NCBI GenBank assembly: GCA_031277945.1
Contig: JAITLK010000003.1
Coordinates: 434,001 to 498,000, forward strand
DNA from: Microbacterium sp.
Lineage (GTDB): Bacteria > Actinomycetota > Actinomycetes > Actinomycetales > Microbacteriaceae
Direction of reading: 5' to 3'
Length of the DNA: 64,000 nucleotides
The translations under genes were made by a program, and so were the position numbers. The first letter of the stretch is position 1, and each line of letters starts with the position of its first letter. The notes below the pieces were generated by a model, which saw only the letters and a program-made list of their open reading frames with translations, was not told the origin of the DNA and did no database searches. Of the stretch, positions 17,786 to 30,186 are shown piece after piece.

Positions 17786-18586
17786 TCACAGCCCCTTCAG
17801 TACGGTCGGTTCGAGGCGGCGGAACACCGCGACTCCGAGAATGAGCAGCGCCACCACCTCGATCGCGGCGATCAGCACCACGCTCCAGTCCTCCTGAGAC
17901 GGGAAGAAGCCGATGCGGTACAGCGAGAAGATCCCCGCCAGCGGGTTGAAGGCACCGATCACATCGAAGGGCGCGGGAAGATCTCCGATGCCGTAGATGA
18001 CCGGCGAGGCGTAGAACAGGGCGCGCAGGACGAGGCGCGTGGTGCGCTCGAGGTCGGAGAAGAGCACGCAGACCGGGCTGATCAGCAGCCCCAGACCAAT
18101 GAGCAACAGCAACTGCATGATCACCGCCACCGGGAACCAGAGCAGGTTGATCGTGACCGGGGCGCCGTTCACGATCGCGAACACCACCAGCACGGGGATG
18201 GAGAAGAGGAACTCGACGCCCTTGCTCACGATGATCCGGTTCACCCAGATCGACCGGGGAATCGCCGTGGAACGCACCAGCTTCGCGTCCTTGCGGAACG
18301 CCCGGGTGAAGTCGGTCACCGCCGCGTTGAACCACACCCAGGGCAGCAGTCCGAGGATGAGGAAGACGATGTAGGGATCGCCTCCCACCTCCTTGCGATG
18401 GAACACCTGCGTGAAGACGAACCAGTAGATCAGCGACATCACCAGCGGATCCAGGATGGACCACAGGTAGCCGAGCGCGCTGGTCGCATAGCGCACGCGC
18501 AGATCGCGCGCGGACAGCAGCCACAGTGAGTGCAGATATCGCCGCGGGGAGTCCGATTCGCGTCGGACGGCGCGTACGCGCGTCAC
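17786..18586 (-). CDS. Polysaccharide ABC-2 exporter permease (Wzm-like), pair 1
   Basis: A 266-residue ABC-2 permease with an amphipathic N-terminus (LLSARDLRVRYATSALGYLWSILDPL is the classic Wzm/TagG entry region) and six membrane helices. It exports a lipid-linked polymer together with the ATPase encoded just after it. The GTG at 18586 has AGGAT about eight nt upstream. The start overlaps the stop of a possible 17-codon leader frame beginning at 18636. The location near the GlfT1-like gene and Glf suggests a galactan-type substrate. Confidence 0.92.
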   Translation of the reverse strand: MTRVRAVRRESDSPRRYLHSLWLLSARDLRVRYATSALGYLWSILDPLVMSLIYWFVFTQVFHRKEVGGDPYIVFLILGLLPWVWFNAAVTDFTRAFRKDAKLVRSTAIPRSIWVNRIIVSKGVEFLFSIPVLVVFAIVNGAPVTINLLWFPVAVIMQLLLLIGLGLLISPVCVLFSDLERTTRLVLRALFYASPVIYGIGDLPAPFDVIGAFNPLAGIFSLYRIGFFPSQEDWSVVLIAAIEVVALLILGVAVFRRLEPTVLKGL

Positions 18587-18636
18587 CGCGCGGATCCTGC
18601 GGGAGCGCCGCTGCGCCGAGGACGCGGGTTCACCAT
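18583..18636 (-). CDS. Possible 17-residue leader peptide upstream of wzm
   Basis: ATG at 18636 opens a 17-codon frame (MVNPRPRRSGAPAGSAR) whose TGA overlaps the GTG start of the permease gene. TAGACT (18643-18648, minus strand) lies six or seven nt upstream, matching the leaderless promoter pattern in this window, so the ribosome may enter here and reach the permease by coupling. This is a frame-and-spacing argument only. Confidence 0.3.
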   Translation of the reverse strand: MVNPRPRRSGAPAGSAR

Positions 18637-18645
18637 GCTCCGAGT

Positions 18646-20667
18646 CTAGGCCGAAGGCCAGGCGAATCCGGTGAGCTCGAGCTCGCGCTCGAAAGCCGGC
18701 GCCAGCCGATCCGCGAACTTCCAGGTGATGTGGTTGTCATCGAGGTAGATCGCGAGGTCGCCGAACGTCGCCGGGCAGATCCCGTCCGGGCAGAGGTAGT
18801 CGCTCATGTCGACGACGTGGGCACCGTCCAGATCTGCCAGCCCGGCAGCGGGGTCTTCATCGGCAAGCACGTCGGAGCGCAGCCTGCTGCAGACCGTCGG
18901 ATCGTCCAGGTTCTGCTCGGCGCAGAAGTACATGTTCTCAGCGAATCGCGGATTGTCGCGGATGAGGATGACCTGGCTGCCTGCATCCAGCAGGGTCATC
19001 GCCGTGGTCTCGATCGCGGGCATCTCGACCTCGTCGGGAGAGTCGGGCGCTGCCCTCGTACTCATCAGCACGACGACCGCGGGCGGAGATGAGAGCAGAT
19101 CCTCGTACACCTCGTCGTTCCACTGCTGGCATTCGGGGGTGAACGCGATGTCGCTGTCCGGGGCGAAGGGGCATCCGCCGAGGAGGTTCGCGGTGACCTT
19201 CATGTTCTGGGTCTGCAATGCCGGCAACACCGCGCCCATCCACTGCTCCGCGTGGGAGTCGCCGACGAAGGTCACCCGCGGGGCGCCGTCGTGACCGTCC
19301 TGCTCGCTGCAGTGCTCGCGCGCCACCTCTCCGGCGGGCTCCAGGTCACCAGAGCAGAACCCGTTGTCGAGACGCACCCATTCGTCATCCAGCTTCGTGC
19401 CCGGCGGAATCAGCGTCCGGATGGGCTGAGTGGGTTGGAAATTGAGATCGGCCTGGAGCATCGCCTCAGCAGCCGCTGCGCGGTACTCGGTGTCCAGCTG
19501 CCATGCGTAGTTCGGAACCGCCACCAAGCCCATGACGACGGCGGTGGCGAAGTATGACCGCCAGGCCACGGCAGACGGCCACGTCCACCTCCCGAGCGGC
19601 CGCTCGATGAGGTAGTGCAGGATGGTTGCCAGCACGAAGGAGACCGCGATGATCGCTGTGCCCTCCGCCGCGTCGGGGTTCTCGCCCGTAGCGACGATCC
19701 AGGCCGTCAGCAGCGGCCAGTGCACCAGGTACAGTGCGTACGCGATCCGCCCGAGCCAGCGAAGCGGTGGGGAGCCGAGAAGGATCGTGAAGCTGGTGCG
19801 GGTGCGCCCGGCCACGACGATCATCCCAGCCGCGAGAGTCGGCCAGAGCGCCAGGTAGCCGGGGAAGCCTCCCGACACGTCCAGCAGGATGCCACACGTC
19901 AGGATGGCGATAAGACCCAGCCAGCCCAGGATCTCCGCGATCCACCGTGGCAGGCGGACGGCCACGGGCAGCAGCGCGATGAGTGAGCCGATGGCGAACT
20001 CCCAGAGGCGCGCGCCGGTGTCAAAGTAGGCGAACGCCTGGTTCTGCTGGGTGGTGATGATCGAGTATGCCAGCGATGCCCCGAAGATCATCAGGAAGAT
20101 CACCAGCGCGACCGACGCCACGCGGACCTTCAGGAGGCGCGCGATCCCCCAGCAGAGGAGGATCACCAGCGGCCACACCAGGAAGACCTGCATCTGGATC
20201 GACAGAGACCAGAAGTGCAGGAACGGCGTGACCGAGTTCGCGTCCCGCGCGTAGTAGTCGACGCTGTTGAGTGCGAGCTCCCAGTTCTGGAAGTAGAACA
20301 GCGAGGCCCGCGCCTGTTCCCACGCGGCGTTCCACATCGAGGGTGGGAACACGAAGAACACCGTGATGAGGGTGGCGGCGATGGTGGCCGCTGCCGCCGG
20401 CACCAGGCGCCAGAACCGCTTCGCATAGAAGGCACCGAGGCCGACTCCGCGGCCGGCGTCAGCCCGACGCACCAGCGAGGATGTCATGAAGTACGCGGAC
20501 AGCAACAGGAACACGTCCACGCCGCCGGAGACGCGGCCGACCCAGACGTGGTAGATGACGACGAGGACGATGGCGAAGGCACGAAGACCGTCGATGTCAT
20601 GACGATAGGCGGGTCGCCGAGAGCCGGCTATCGGCGCGCCGGGTTTCGAGAGGTGGGGGGCAGTCAT
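18646..20667 (-). CDS. Acyltransferase-3 / SGNH two-domain protein, copy 1
   Basis: A 673-residue OafA-type O-acyltransferase. The N-terminal AT3 domain (about 20-370, ten helices) has the active-site His in FAIVLVVIYHVW (40) and the SGGVDVFLLLSAYF motif. The C-terminal SGNH domain carries VTFVGDSHAEQW (Ser about 469) and LDDNHITW (Asp-x-x-His about 643). The pair moves an acetyl or other acyl group across the membrane and onto an extracellular glycan. It lies downstream of glf but is separated from it by a strong hairpin. Confidence 0.9.
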   Translation of the reverse strand: MTAPHLSKPGAPIAGSRRPAYRHDIDGLRAFAIVLVVIYHVWVGRVSGGVDVFLLLSAYFMTSSLVRRADAGRGVGLGAFYAKRFWRLVPAAAATIAATLITVFFVFPPSMWNAAWEQARASLFYFQNWELALNSVDYYARDANSVTPFLHFWSLSIQMQVFLVWPLVILLCWGIARLLKVRVASVALVIFLMIFGASLAYSIITTQQNQAFAYFDTGARLWEFAIGSLIALLPVAVRLPRWIAEILGWLGLIAILTCGILLDVSGGFPGYLALWPTLAAGMIVVAGRTRTSFTILLGSPPLRWLGRIAYALYLVHWPLLTAWIVATGENPDAAEGTAIIAVSFVLATILHYLIERPLGRWTWPSAVAWRSYFATAVVMGLVAVPNYAWQLDTEYRAAAAEAMLQADLNFQPTQPIRTLIPPGTKLDDEWVRLDNGFCSGDLEPAGEVAREHCSEQDGHDGAPRVTFVGDSHAEQWMGAVLPALQTQNMKVTANLLGGCPFAPDSDIAFTPECQQWNDEVYEDLLSSPPAVVVLMSTRAAPDSPDEVEMPAIETTAMTLLDAGSQVILIRDNPRFAENMYFCAEQNLDDPTVCSRLRSDVLADEDPAAGLADLDGAHVVDMSDYLCPDGICPATFGDLAIYLDDNHITWKFADRLAPAFERELELTGFAWPSA

Positions 20668-20683
20668 ACAGAGGGGCGACGAC

Positions 20684-20713
20684 GCCCGCTGCGATCGGTT
20701 GATCGCAGCGGGC
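20684..20713 (-). terminator. Hairpin terminator after glf
   Basis: A perfect 13-bp stem (20684-20696 with 20701-20713) with a GGTT loop lies in the short gap between glf and the acyltransferase, so glf is probably its own transcript end. Confidence 0.75.
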
Positions 20714-20719
20714 AGATGA

Positions 20720-21910
<1,191 letters not shown>

Positions 21911-21944
21911 CTACTGTAACGGAGCGGGCTGGGACTTCCGGGGG

Positions 21945-24056
21945 TCAACCGCTCGCGAGGGCCGCATCGAGGCGCTCCGCGACGGTCGGAATCAGGCGGA
22001 GCACGTACTGCAGGCTCAGGTGGTCCGCGTCGTAGAAGACCGCCACGCCCCCGACAGCGGCGAAGCACGTGGTCTGATCGCACATGCGGTCGGACAGATC
22101 CAGCAGGTGCACCCCTGCCCCCGCGCCTGCGGCGGCAGCAACAATCGGGTCTGCGGGAAGAGCCCTTTCCCGCGGTACACCGCATGCCGTCGGGTCGCTG
22201 GCGCGCAGCACCACGCAATCCGGGGAGCGCACCTGCCCGTTGAGCGGGGTGTCTGCAATCGGGATCACCGTGGACCCGGCCGCAGTCCAACGCTGCCAGG
22301 CGGTGGCCAGTCCGGTGGCATACTGATCCGCCACAGACCGGCCGGATCCATCGTCGGCGAGCTGCTGACGAGCCGCCATGGACGTGAACACGAGGTCGGG
22401 CTTCTCCTGCTCGATCTGAGCGATGACCTCAGAACTGTAGGTCCGGCACCGGTCACGGTCGCCACCGCCCCAGACATCCCGGAAACCTGTGAAGGCGACA
22501 TCGGCGACCGGGCAGCCGCCCAGGAAGCTGATCGTCAGCTCCCATCCGCGCTCGCGTGCGAGTTCAAAAAGGGCTCCCTGCCACTGCTGAGCATGAGAAT
22601 CCCCCACCAGCCAGACCCGGGCCGTAGGCTCCGCGTCGCCGAAGACACACCGGTGCGTCGTCTGCTTCTCGCCATAGCTCAGGATGTCGAGGAACTCCCC
22701 GCATTCCTCCGGGGTGGTGAAGTACTCGTCCTGAGCCGTGGACTCCGCATCGATCACCGGCGTGTTCACATCGCACGTCTCAGGGTCGGCGAGCGCATTC
22801 GGACCATCGCACGCACCTGCGGCGGTATGCGAGGAGGCGCCGGCCGCCGCGTTCTCCGCCGTGTTCCGCGCGGCGATTCCGACGGCGAAGCATGCGCCCG
22901 TGATGACGGCCACGGCAACCAGAGATGCGACGAACGCGCGACCGGCGGACAGGGAGAGGGCCGGGGCGCGCATGGCAGGAACCTCCACGAATCGTCGGGT
23001 GCCCCACGCCAGGACGAGCGTCGCGGCGATGATCAGGACCCGATGCCAGTCTTCCAACGGCGCGCGAATGAGGAAAGGGAGCAGCACGATGACCGGCCAA
23101 TGCCACAGGTACCAGGCATACGACATCTCGCCGAGCCACTGTACGGGGCGAAGGCCGGCAAGCTGATCCCAGAACGGCAGCCGCGCCGTACCGGACCCGC
23201 CGATGATCACCGCGGCTGTGGCCAACACGGGGACCGCTGCGATCGCACCGGGGAACGCCGATGAGCCGCGCAAAGTGAAGACGCTTACGATGACGGTCGC
23301 CAAACCGCCCGCGACGAGGAGGAAGACCAGCAGCCTCGGCAGCCGCCGCTTCCGGAAGAGAAGGGCGACCAGGCCGCCCACCGCGAACTCCCATGCCCGC
23401 GTGAAGGTCGAGAAGTAGGCCGACGCCGGTGTCAGCGCGGTGAGCCAGATGGACAGCGCGAAGCTCGTGATGCCAAGAACACCGAGCGCGATCACGACCC
23501 GGTTGAGGAGCGCACGACGACGTCGGCGGATCATGACAGCAGCCAGCAGGAGCACTGGCCAGATGAGGTAGAACTGTTCCTCCACCGACAGCGACCAGTA
23601 GTGCTGAACCGCCGAGGGCGCGGCATCGTGGGCGAAGTAGTCCACCGAGCTGATCGCCAGCGCCCAGTTCTGCGTGTACAGGGCGCTCGCACCGATCTGC
23701 AGCGCGTTCACAGACCACCTGGTCACCGGCAACAGCAGCACGACACCGACAAGCGTGACCACGAGAACCAGGAGAGCTGCCGGCAGGAGCCGACGGATCC
23801 GTCGTGCGTAGAACTCGCGGAGGCCGATGCGACCTGTCTTTCCGAGTTCCCGGAAGAGATGGTCCGTAATGAGGAAGCCGGAGATGACGAAGAACACGTC
23901 GACGCCGACGAACCCCCCGGTCACCGCGCGCGGCCACAGATGGTTGAGCACGACGGCGAGGATCGCGATCGCGCGCAGCGCCTGGATGTCGAGCCGGAAA
24001 GTCCGCTGCCGCACGCTGCGGGCCTCACGACGGGTGCGGGGAGCGGTGGTACTCAC
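21945..24056 (-). CDS. Acyltransferase-3 / SGNH two-domain protein, copy 2
   Basis: A 703-residue OafA-type protein. AT3 domain: active-site His in AVVLNHLWPRAV (about 39), GGFVGVDVFFVISGFLITDHL, and QHYWSLSVEEQFYLIWPV. SGNH domain: VWLVGDSHAQQW (about 485) and FYDADHLSLQY (about 678). It is only distantly similar to the copy at 18.6 kb, so it probably modifies another sugar or carries another acyl group. The GTG at 24056 is preferred because GGGGGA is five nt upstream; a GTG at 24095, overlapping rmlCD, is possible. It is downstream of the rhamnose genes on the same strand. Confidence 0.88.
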   Translation of the reverse strand: MSTTAPRTRREARSVRQRTFRLDIQALRAIAILAVVLNHLWPRAVTGGFVGVDVFFVISGFLITDHLFRELGKTGRIGLREFYARRIRRLLPAALLVLVVTLVGVVLLLPVTRWSVNALQIGASALYTQNWALAISSVDYFAHDAAPSAVQHYWSLSVEEQFYLIWPVLLLAAVMIRRRRRALLNRVVIALGVLGITSFALSIWLTALTPASAYFSTFTRAWEFAVGGLVALLFRKRRLPRLLVFLLVAGGLATVIVSVFTLRGSSAFPGAIAAVPVLATAAVIIGGSGTARLPFWDQLAGLRPVQWLGEMSYAWYLWHWPVIVLLPFLIRAPLEDWHRVLIIAATLVLAWGTRRFVEVPAMRAPALSLSAGRAFVASLVAVAVITGACFAVGIAARNTAENAAAGASSHTAAGACDGPNALADPETCDVNTPVIDAESTAQDEYFTTPEECGEFLDILSYGEKQTTHRCVFGDAEPTARVWLVGDSHAQQWQGALFELARERGWELTISFLGGCPVADVAFTGFRDVWGGGDRDRCRTYSSEVIAQIEQEKPDLVFTSMAARQQLADDGSGRSVADQYATGLATAWQRWTAAGSTVIPIADTPLNGQVRSPDCVVLRASDPTACGVPRERALPADPIVAAAAGAGAGVHLLDLSDRMCDQTTCFAAVGGVAVFYDADHLSLQYVLRLIPTVAERLDAALASG

Positions 24057-24075
24057 GCCCGTCCCCCGCCCCCGA

Positions 24076-25485
24076 TCATCCGCGAAGGTAGTCACGGAGA
24101 GACACGAGCCACGCCTCGGGACGGTAGCCGGCCTGCATGATCTTCGTCAGCTCCAGCATGCTATTGCGGGGCCGGGGCGAGATTGGCCCGGTCGTCGAGG
24201 CGAAGTAGTCATCGGTGCTGACGCCCGTGATGCGCGATGCCTCGGCCCCGACGGCGACGAACACCGCTCGCGCGATGTCGGCCCATGAGGCGGCTTCGCC
24301 GTCACCCGTGACGTTGTAGGTGCCGAACGGCGCGGACGAATCCAGCAGGTGACGGATGGCGGCCGCGATGTCCGAGGTGAACGTGAGGCGCCCGACCTGA
24401 TCGTCCACGACCTTCGGGTCGATGCCCCGCTCGGCCAGCGATGCCATCGTCCGGACGAAGTTCTTGCCCTCCCCGATGACCCACGACGTGCGCACGATGT
24501 AGTGACGTGGAGCCGTGGCCACGGCGATGTCTCCGGCCGCCTTGGTCTGCCCGTACACGCCCAGCGGCGCGAAGGCGTCTTCCTCCGTGTATGCGCCCGG
24601 CTTGGCGCCGTCGAAGACGTAGTCACTCGACACGTGCACCAGGGTGAGGGCGTATTCGGTGGCGATGGCGGCCAGGTTCGCGGCCGCAACGGCGTTCGCA
24701 GACCAGGCGTCGGCGCGCCCGGACGAGGTTTCGGCGGTGTCCACCGCCGTGTACGCGGCGGCATTGATGATCGCACCGTAGTCTCGCCAGCGTCGCGCGT
24801 CTCGCAGCCCGGGGGCCGTGAGGTCCAGGTCCGAACGACCGGCGAACTCGACGTGCGCCGCCCCCGCATACGCCTCGCGAAGTGCGAGGCCGAGCTGTCC
24901 GTTCGCGCCCAGCACGAGGATGCGCTTGGGCCGGATCGGGGTGACGTCGGCCAGCCGCGGGTGGTTCTTGTCCTTCTCGCTGATCTCCACCTCTGAGAGC
25001 GGGATCGGCCACTCGATGGCGGCGGTCTCGTCGGCCAGGTTGAGGAAGGAGTAGGACGCGTTCGGGGACCAGTGGTCGTTGACGAGGTAGGTGTAGGCGG
25101 TGTCCGCCTCGAGCGTCTGGTAGGAGTTGCCGACGCCGCGCGGAACGAAGATGGCGCGCGACGGGTCCAGCTCGGTGGTGAAAACCGCACCGAAGCTCGG
25201 TCCCTCCCGGAGGTCCACCCAGGCGCCGAAGATCCGTCCGGTCGCCACCGAGACCCACTTGTCCCACGGCTCCGCGTGGATGCCGCGGGTGGTGCCCACG
25301 GCATCGTTGAAGGACACGTTGTTCTGCACCGGACCGAAATCGGGTAGGCCCAGCGCCGTCATCTTCTCGCGCTGCCAGTTCTCCTTGAACCAGCCGCGGG
25401 CGTCGCCGTGCACGGGCAGTTCGAGCACGACGAGACCCGGGATCGGCGTCTCGACGAGCGAGAGAGCCTTTCCGTACTCCGTCAT
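24076..25485 (-). CDS. rmlCD: Fused dTDP-4-dehydrorhamnose 3,5-epimerase / reductase
   Basis: A single 469-residue protein covering two steps of dTDP-L-rhamnose synthesis. The RmlC-like cupin (1 to about 180) has the catalytic His in TTRGIHAEPW (70) and FVPRGVGNSYQ; the RmlD-like reductase (about 186-469) has GANGQLG (193-199), DYVFDG and the YGQTK catalytic pair (Tyr311, Lys315). The usual cupin motif RGLHFQ is altered to RGIHAE. Fusions of this kind are known in Microbacteriaceae and other actinobacteria. One base separates it from rmlB upstream; the operon order is rmlA-rmlB-rmlCD. Confidence 0.92.
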   Translation of the reverse strand: MTEYGKALSLVETPIPGLVVLELPVHGDARGWFKENWQREKMTALGLPDFGPVQNNVSFNDAVGTTRGIHAEPWDKWVSVATGRIFGAWVDLREGPSFGAVFTTELDPSRAIFVPRGVGNSYQTLEADTAYTYLVNDHWSPNASYSFLNLADETAAIEWPIPLSEVEISEKDKNHPRLADVTPIRPKRILVLGANGQLGLALREAYAGAAHVEFAGRSDLDLTAPGLRDARRWRDYGAIINAAAYTAVDTAETSSGRADAWSANAVAAANLAAIATEYALTLVHVSSDYVFDGAKPGAYTEEDAFAPLGVYGQTKAAGDIAVATAPRHYIVRTSWVIGEGKNFVRTMASLAERGIDPKVVDDQVGRLTFTSDIAAAIRHLLDSSAPFGTYNVTGDGEAASWADIARAVFVAVGAEASRITGVSTDDYFASTTGPISPRPRNSMLELTKIMQAGYRPEAWLVSLRDYLRG

Positions 25486-25486
25486 C

Positions 25487-27354
<1,868 letters not shown>

Positions 27355-27416
27355 CCGCCCATCGTGCCACATGAGCTTTGAGAGACCGCGGGAGCTCACC
27401 ACAGACACCCTTGATC

Positions 27417-27424
27417 ACACGTGT
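27417..27424. promoter_or_regulatory. Palindrome in the rmlA / LGFP intergenic region
   Basis: ACACGTGT is a perfect 8-bp palindrome in the middle of the divergent gap (27355-27473). It is followed by a run of CAAC-containing repeats (27426-27466) that is AT-richer than its surroundings. It could be an operator serving both genes; no binding protein is implied by the sequence. Confidence 0.35.
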
Positions 27425-27473
27425 AACAACAGCAACAGTGGCAACATCAGCAGTATTCAGCAACAATTGGGAG

Positions 27474-30122
27474 GTGACCCCGACTTCCCCTCGCCGCCCG
27501 CACGTGCTCGCGACGCGCCTGGCGACGATCGCCGCGGGCGCCGCCGTGTGTCTTTCCCTGCTGATCGCACCCGCCGCGACGGCAGCGCCCACGCCGGATC
27601 CGACAACGTCCACCACGGCGCCTCCGACTGCCGCAGCGACTCTCGATCCGTCTGCCTCACCGGAGCCGACGCCGACTGACCCGACCTCACCGACGCCGAC
27701 CCCGACCCCGACCCCGACGCTCGAGGTGACACCATCACCGGACGCATCCGCGTCGCCCGAACCGCCGATCCCGACGCCGGCGCCGTCGGGATCGCTCGCA
27801 GCGACGCAGGCGGCCGCAGCATACTCCGCTCTCACCGTCGAGGCGCTGGCCGCGGTCGTCGGCTTCCAGGCGGGAAACATCGTCTCCGACTCGGTGTTCA
27901 CGAACAAGAACACCATGACCGCATCGGGCATCGACGCGTTCTTCCGGAAGATGGTCTCTTCCTGCCAGTCCGGCTACACGTGCCTCAAGGATTATCGCCA
28001 GAACACTCCGAGTCGGGCAGCCGACTCATACTGCAGCGGCTACCAGGGCGGAACCAACGAGTCAGCCGCCACGATCATCTACAAGGTGGCGCAGTCCTGC
28101 AACATCAATCCGCAGGTCATCATCGTCATGCTTCAGAAGGAGCAGGGGCTGATCACCCACACCTGGCCCAGCCAGTGGCGCTACGACATGGCCCTCGGTC
28201 AGGGATGCCCTGACACGGCCCCCTGCGACCCTGCCTTCGCCGGGTTCTTCTACCAGATCTACGGCGCCGCGCGTCAGATGAACATCTACATGGAGGGGCG
28301 CTACTTCACGTACTATCCCGTGGGACGAACCTCGAACATCTACTGGCACCCCAACGCCAGCTGCGGAACCGGCCCGGTCTACATCAGCAACAAGTCCACC
28401 GCCGCGCTGTACTACTACACCCCGTATCAGCCCAACGCTGCCGCACTGGCCGCGGGGTTCGGCGAGGGGGACGGTTGCTCCGCATACGGCAACCGCAACT
28501 TCTACAACTACTTCAAGCTGTGGTTCGGCGATCCGACTTCGGGCGGTGGGACTAACCCGTCCCCCGAAGCGATCACCACGTACTGGAACGCCAACGGCGG
28601 TGCCGCGGGCTGGATCGGTGCAGCTACCGGTGATCTCCGCTCCTGGGGCTCAGCGGGAGCATCGCAGACGTTCCGAAATGCCGATCTCTATGCACGCGCT
28701 GATGGCACGGTCTACGCCGTCCAGGGAGCCACGCGCACCGAGTACAACGCGGTTGCCGGTCCATCGAGCGGGCTTGGGTGGCCGACCACTGAGCGCACCG
28801 CCATCAGCGGAGGGTACTACCAGGACTTCGGCGGCGGACGTATATACGAGCGCAACGGCCAGGCCTTCGCCGTCGCCGCACCCATGTTCGCCGTGCATGA
28901 GGGCCTCGGCAACGTCTTCGGCCGGTTTGGCTGGCCGACATCCCGCGCCACCGCCGTGGGTGCGGGAGCCGTCCAGAAGTTCCAAGGCGGGAGCATCTAC
29001 CAGGCATCTCGAACCTCCAATGGATCCACATACGCCCTCTCAAGCCCGTGGGTGACCTGGTACAACGGTGTCGGCGGGCCGACCGGTTCGTTCGGCTTCC
29101 CGCGTGGCGGCGAGAGCGCGGTCGCCGCCACAACAGTGCAGGTGCCGTTTGCCGGCGGCTATGCGTTCCGCACGGGTTCGAGCACCGTCACCGTCACCGG
29201 CGCCATACGGACCGAGTACGACCGCCGAGGCGCAGTCACCGGTACGCTGGGCGTCCCCAGCGGTACGCCGCGAACCGCGGGTGACGGCACCTACCAGGAT
29301 TTCGCTGGCGGGAGGATCGCTATCCAGGGCGGCGTCACGTCCACGATCAGCCGGGCACTCGCCAAGACCTGGGACGGTCTCGGCGGACCGAAGGGGCGTA
29401 TGGGCTGGCCCATCGTCACGCCCTACACCGTGTCCGGTGTCTCGGTGGTTGAATTCGCCGGAGGAGTCATGTTCCACAAGCCTTCGTCGGCGCAGGCGTA
29501 TGCGGTGTTCGGTGTCTCCGTGCGGACATACCGCCAGGCGGGAGGCACGCCGGTCCTGGGTGCGCCCACCGGGGCCGAGAAGAAGTTGTCGGCCGGGTAC
29601 ATGCAGACGTTCGAGAAGGGCGTGATCTTCGTGCCCTTCAACGGCATCTCCTCGGCTGTGGCGGGCGAACAGTTCGCCGCGTACACGAAGGGTGGCTCTC
29701 TCAACGGGTTCGGCTTCGCGCTCGGGCCGGCCGCTCCCCTCGGAGCCGGGAAGGTTCAGCCGTTCGAAGTAGGCAGCATCGCCACAAGCGCGTCCGGAAC
29801 CGCAGCCGTGCGTGGGACGATGCGGATCGTGCACCAGAACGCCGGAGGATACACCGGACCACTCGGATTCCCAGTCGCAGCGGAGCGGAAGATCTCCACC
29901 GGATACGTGCAGGACTTCCAGGGAGGCTCTGCCTATGTCTCCCCCGTCGCCCTCGCCGTGACTCGCGGCGTGCTGCACCGCGAGTACTTGGCTCGCGGCG
30001 GCGCCGCAGGGTCGCTCGGATTCCCTCTCGGCAATGAGACGAGCGGGAACGGCCAGTGGTCGCAGCGCTTCCAGAAGGGCACCATCACCCTCTACGCGGA
30101 CGGACGCGTGGTGGTGCGCTGA
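27474..30122 (+). CDS. Secreted LGFP-repeat protein with muralytic-like N-terminal domain
   Basis: About 882 residues. A signal peptide (ATRLATIAAGAAVCLSLLIA) is followed by a Thr/Pro/Ser linker with PTPTPTPTPT (residues about 35-100). A Cys-rich domain follows, including QKEQGLITHTWPSQWRYD and DTAPCDPAFAGFFYQIYGAA. From about 360 to the end are ten repeats of 48-55 residues of the LGFP type (GxxGSLGFPL...YQDFxGGxIY). LGFP repeats bind cell-wall glycopolymers in other actinobacteria; the EQGLI segment resembles lysozyme-like enzymes, but activity is unproven. The start is uncertain: the GTG at 27474 directly abuts GGGAG, and upstream TTG codons (27378, 27411) are in frame. Confidence 0.85.
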   Translation: MTPTSPRRPHVLATRLATIAAGAAVCLSLLIAPAATAAPTPDPTTSTTAPPTAAATLDPSASPEPTPTDPTSPTPTPTPTPTLEVTPSPDASASPEPPIPTPAPSGSLAATQAAAAYSALTVEALAAVVGFQAGNIVSDSVFTNKNTMTASGIDAFFRKMVSSCQSGYTCLKDYRQNTPSRAADSYCSGYQGGTNESAATIIYKVAQSCNINPQVIIVMLQKEQGLITHTWPSQWRYDMALGQGCPDTAPCDPAFAGFFYQIYGAARQMNIYMEGRYFTYYPVGRTSNIYWHPNASCGTGPVYISNKSTAALYYYTPYQPNAAALAAGFGEGDGCSAYGNRNFYNYFKLWFGDPTSGGGTNPSPEAITTYWNANGGAAGWIGAATGDLRSWGSAGASQTFRNADLYARADGTVYAVQGATRTEYNAVAGPSSGLGWPTTERTAISGGYYQDFGGGRIYERNGQAFAVAAPMFAVHEGLGNVFGRFGWPTSRATAVGAGAVQKFQGGSIYQASRTSNGSTYALSSPWVTWYNGVGGPTGSFGFPRGGESAVAATTVQVPFAGGYAFRTGSSTVTVTGAIRTEYDRRGAVTGTLGVPSGTPRTAGDGTYQDFAGGRIAIQGGVTSTISRALAKTWDGLGGPKGRMGWPIVTPYTVSGVSVVEFAGGVMFHKPSSAQAYAVFGVSVRTYRQAGGTPVLGAPTGAEKKLSAGYMQTFEKGVIFVPFNGISSAVAGEQFAAYTKGGSLNGFGFALGPAAPLGAGKVQPFEVGSIATSASGTAAVRGTMRIVHQNAGGYTGPLGFPVAAERKISTGYVQDFQGGSAYVSPVALAVTRGVLHREYLARGGAAGSLGFPLGNETSGNGQWSQRFQKGTITLYADGRVVVR

Positions 30123-30186
30123 GCCAGCGTTCCGTACCGCGGAAATCCAGGCTCGCCCAGGCGCTCCCGGTAGACTGACGCTCACT

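Noticed and set aside
27660..27720. Thr-Pro repeat as an assembly artefact
   Set aside because: The frame continues without break, codons vary, and a Thr/Pro stalk after a signal peptide is common in secreted actinobacterial proteins.
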